The position numbers and the translations under genes were made by a program. A stretch of 64,000 nt of DNA from the NCBI GenBank assembly GCA_000827495.1, contig KN817536.1:186001-250000 (forward strand), written 5' to 3'. How positions within the stretch are numbered: the stretch's first letter is position 1; each line of letters opens with the position of its first letter. Source of the DNA: Hypholoma sublateritium FD-334 SS-4 (lineage: Eukaryota; Basidiomycota; Agaricomycetes; Agaricales; Strophariaceae). The notes beneath the pieces were generated by a model. That model was not told the origin of the DNA. It saw only the letters and a list, made by a program, of their open reading frames with translations, and did no database searches. Positions 61,956-64,000 of the stretch are shown here, piece by piece.

Positions 61956-63605
61956 TTATACTTTGCGCTTTATTTCAATGATTTGACGCCATGCTTTTGC
62001 AGCTGTGCCAGGATTTCGCATTGAAACCAGCAGATGGACCATCGCACTCAACAACATGACACTCCCCGCTTGGTGTGCAGCCGCCAAGGGAACAGGAACT
62101 AGATACAAGAGTGTGGTTATGCCCAAAGCCACTTGGACATTTGCCATAGCAAAGGCGGCCATTGTTGCTGTCCGTGTCAGTGGCGGCAATGCACTGCGTA
62201 TTGCAGGTGAGAACGTCCGGGCATACAAGGCGGCAGTTGCGAGATATGTAGTGGTTGCCTTATGAGAGAATTTATGAATGTTCAATACAAGTTTATAATT
62301 ATGTTACGCACAAGAACACGATGGTTGAATTGGACAGTGGTAGGGTTTTCGAAGATGTTTCGCCACCACTTATCAGATTTGTCTTCGTTTTTTGCAAAAT
62401 CCTCAGAGAATAATTCATTCGTTGGCGGTGCGAGGCGGCCGCCCATTAGAGGGAATTCATTGTAGAGTAATCCGGCATCCAAACCAGCGACGAAGGCCCC
62501 TAGATGGATTTGGCGTCAGATTGAAAGGGAAAAAGTCGGGAATTAGTATACTAACCAGAGAGGGCTGTCAAAAATACTAGTCCAGTCAATGCGTAGGCTT
62601 GCCTTTTGAATGATCGAACAAGCGGATGCGACAAAATCTTGCCAACAGATTTGACGGTGCTACCAGTCCAAGCAGCCCCATTTGCAAATTTGAAATCTTT
62701 GATGACAGCCATGCCGGTTCCAAACATTCCGATATAGAGCAGAAAAGCCAGGCCAAGGTGAGACGCCAGTCGATACTGGGATACACGCGGCACGGCTCCC
62801 GGGGTGTCCATCAGCGACTCTTCCAACCCTGACTTGACCATATACCATCCAAGCAGACCCTGGGCACCAATAAGGACTGACAGACCAAAGAGTCTCACAG
62901 TCATGGGCTTGCTGATTTTTTTGCGAATGGCGAAGTAGATTAGCGGTCCGACGAACACTACGCCAATGAGTCGACCAAGAACTCGATGCCCCCACTCCAT
63001 ATAGAAAATTGATTTGAAGTCCTCAAGAGAAATAGAGTGATTCATCCTGACAGGAGATTATAAGCGTGAGCAACGATAAGTTCCGAGAAATCGACGCACA
63101 ATTTAAACTCTGGTGTGGCCTTGTATTTTTCGAATTCGACCATCCACTCATCATACGACAATGGAGGAAGGATTCCAGTTATGGGTTGCCATTCCGTGAT
63201 GCTTAAGCCAGACTCCGTCAGGCGAGTGACTCCTCCGACAACAATAATTCCAAGGACTAATACTGAGGAAAGAAGCAACCAACGTCCGACCACGGGAGAT
63301 GGAAGAATTGGCAGAGTAGTATCCAGTGTTGTTGCGTGCGTTTGGTCCAAGAGAGATCTACTCCAATGTAGGAAACGAGCGTTGGACGGAATTGAGGAGT
63401 GGATTACCGTAGAAGGGGGGTTGTGGACTCCTCCGAATCTTCCTAAACTCCACGGAGCCTTTGCACAGCCGAGTACAGCAGGAGTCACTGCCCATAGCGT
63501 GTTACCAACTCTTGAGGAACGTGCAAACGCCCTGAAGCCTACATTGGTGGCTATTTGAAGCGGCCCGCGCATTCGCGTAGAGTTCCTCAGCGCCCCGAGT
63601 AGCAT
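61956..63605 (-). CDS. COX15: Heme A synthase (COX15)
   Basis: Inner-mitochondrial-membrane enzyme that oxidises the C8 methyl of heme O to make heme A for cytochrome c oxidase. Start ATG 63605 ([20 protein letters not shown]), a basic mitochondrial presequence of about 100 residues. Then [20 protein letters not shown], the family signature [37 protein letters not shown] with a heme-ligand His, a gene-duplication-like set of membrane helices ([38 protein letters not shown]), [39 protein letters not shown] and [20 protein letters not shown] with the last conserved His. Ends [13 protein letters not shown]. Three or four introns. Conserved His and Glu residues are intact. Confidence 0.94.
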
Positions 63606-63797
63606 TGATGAGGAATGTCGCAGCTGGCGGTACGGGTTGAGAATCAGACGAGCTTCCAGCGTTCAGCGCTCAGCGTTCACGTTACGTTCACACCTACAGT
63701 TGACCTGAAGCCTTCCCAGGGCGCCATAAGGAGCCACACCAAAATAGGAAAGCAAGCACACTGATCGGGGCATTTCGCGGTGGTCAGCCCGTTTGTC

Positions 63798-64000
63798 ATG
63801 TACTCCCTTGTTCGTAGCCTCAGGTTTTCTGCTGCTCGTTCTGCTCGCGCGTTCTCGGCGGATCCCACATCTAGGTCTGCAGATGCTCCTGCAGGTGCTC
63901 TGCAAGGCGAACAGCTCATCACACAAAAACTGACAGAGAAGTTTTCTCCATCTCAATTACAAGTGCAGGATGTGTCAGGTATGTTATTGCTTGGCCGTGC
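63798..64000 (+). CDS. Mitochondrial BolA-like protein, first exon (partial)
   Basis: Exon 63798-63978 encodes a basic, Ser/Arg-rich presequence (MYSLVRSLRFSAARSARAFS), then GEQLITQKLTEKFSPSQLQV and QDVSG, the first helix and strand of a BolA domain. A GTATGT donor follows at 63979 and the gene runs off the window. Mitochondrial BolA proteins (yeast Bol1/Bol3, human BOLA1/BOLA3) help deliver [4Fe-4S] clusters with monothiol glutaredoxin. Partial, so the paralogue cannot be fixed, but QDVSG at the domain start favours the BOLA3 type. Confidence 0.72.
   Translation, partial: MYSLVRSLRFSAARSARAFSADPTSRSADAPAGALQGEQLITQKLTEKFSPSQLQVQDVSGMLLLGR

Overview
The window looks like ordinary chromosomal DNA of a mushroom-forming basidiomycete (Agaricomycetes, probably Agaricales). 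The evidence is tightly packed genes on both strands, very many short introns (about 48-85 nt, GT..AG), short intergenic gaps, and a protein set that is eukaryotic and fungal (PHO81, KCS1, THO2, RAT1, SEC22, PEX12, COX15). All family calls come from reading translations by eye; no database search was run. I found no transposon, tRNA, rRNA or CRISPR array.

Layout. 170-1591 (-) is a 13-exon gene for a HEI10/CCNB1IP1-like meiotic RING protein that no single open frame reveals. 2087-5944 (-) is a KCS1-type inositol hexakisphosphate kinase. 6818-7132 holds an unassigned open exon. 7284-9657 (-) is an FHL1-like FHA-forkhead factor, divergent from an MTFP1/MTP18 mitochondrial protein (9854-10652). 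Then come eIF2B delta (10758-12414 -), VFA1 (12775-13427 -), glutathione-dependent formaldehyde dehydrogenase (13823-15633 +), a tail-anchored acyl-CoA-binding protein (15756-17407 -), a secreted M43 metalloprotease (19173-20348 +), a Q/P/RGG-rich unknown protein full of N calls (20940-24714 +), PEX12 (25112-26475 +) and PHO81 (26863-30620 +).

The second half holds an ABC half-transporter (30725-33397 -), GTP cyclohydrolase I (33855-34874 +), the large THO2 gene (35033-42381 -), a broken secreted-glycosidase-like remnant (43230-43745), a CAX-family cation exchanger (44478-46633 +), an unknown disordered protein (47155-49610 -), SEC22 (50102-50993 -), an MPO1-like dioxygenase (51224-52072 +), a short-chain dehydrogenase (52235-53689 -), a perfect 19-bp hairpin (53866-53910), an unknown SQ/TQ-rich protein with a PIP-like N-terminus (54145-55576 -), RAT1/XRN2 (56221-60418 -), proteasome subunit alpha-6/PRE5 (60690-61795 +), COX15 (61956-63605 -) and the first exon of a mitochondrial BolA protein (63798 onward).

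The genes are mainly housekeeping and do not form one pathway cluster. Loose functional links exist: KCS1 makes the inositol pyrophosphates that SPX proteins such as PHO81 sense; PEX12 and the ATG37/ACBD5-like protein concern peroxisomes; THO2, RAT1 and the RGG-rich unknown concern mRNA; MTFP1, COX15 and BolA are mitochondrial. I found no convincing wholly new biological system. The best leads are the two unknown disordered proteins, the hairpin, the altered second repeat of the CAX protein, and the microexon-rich HEI10 gene.
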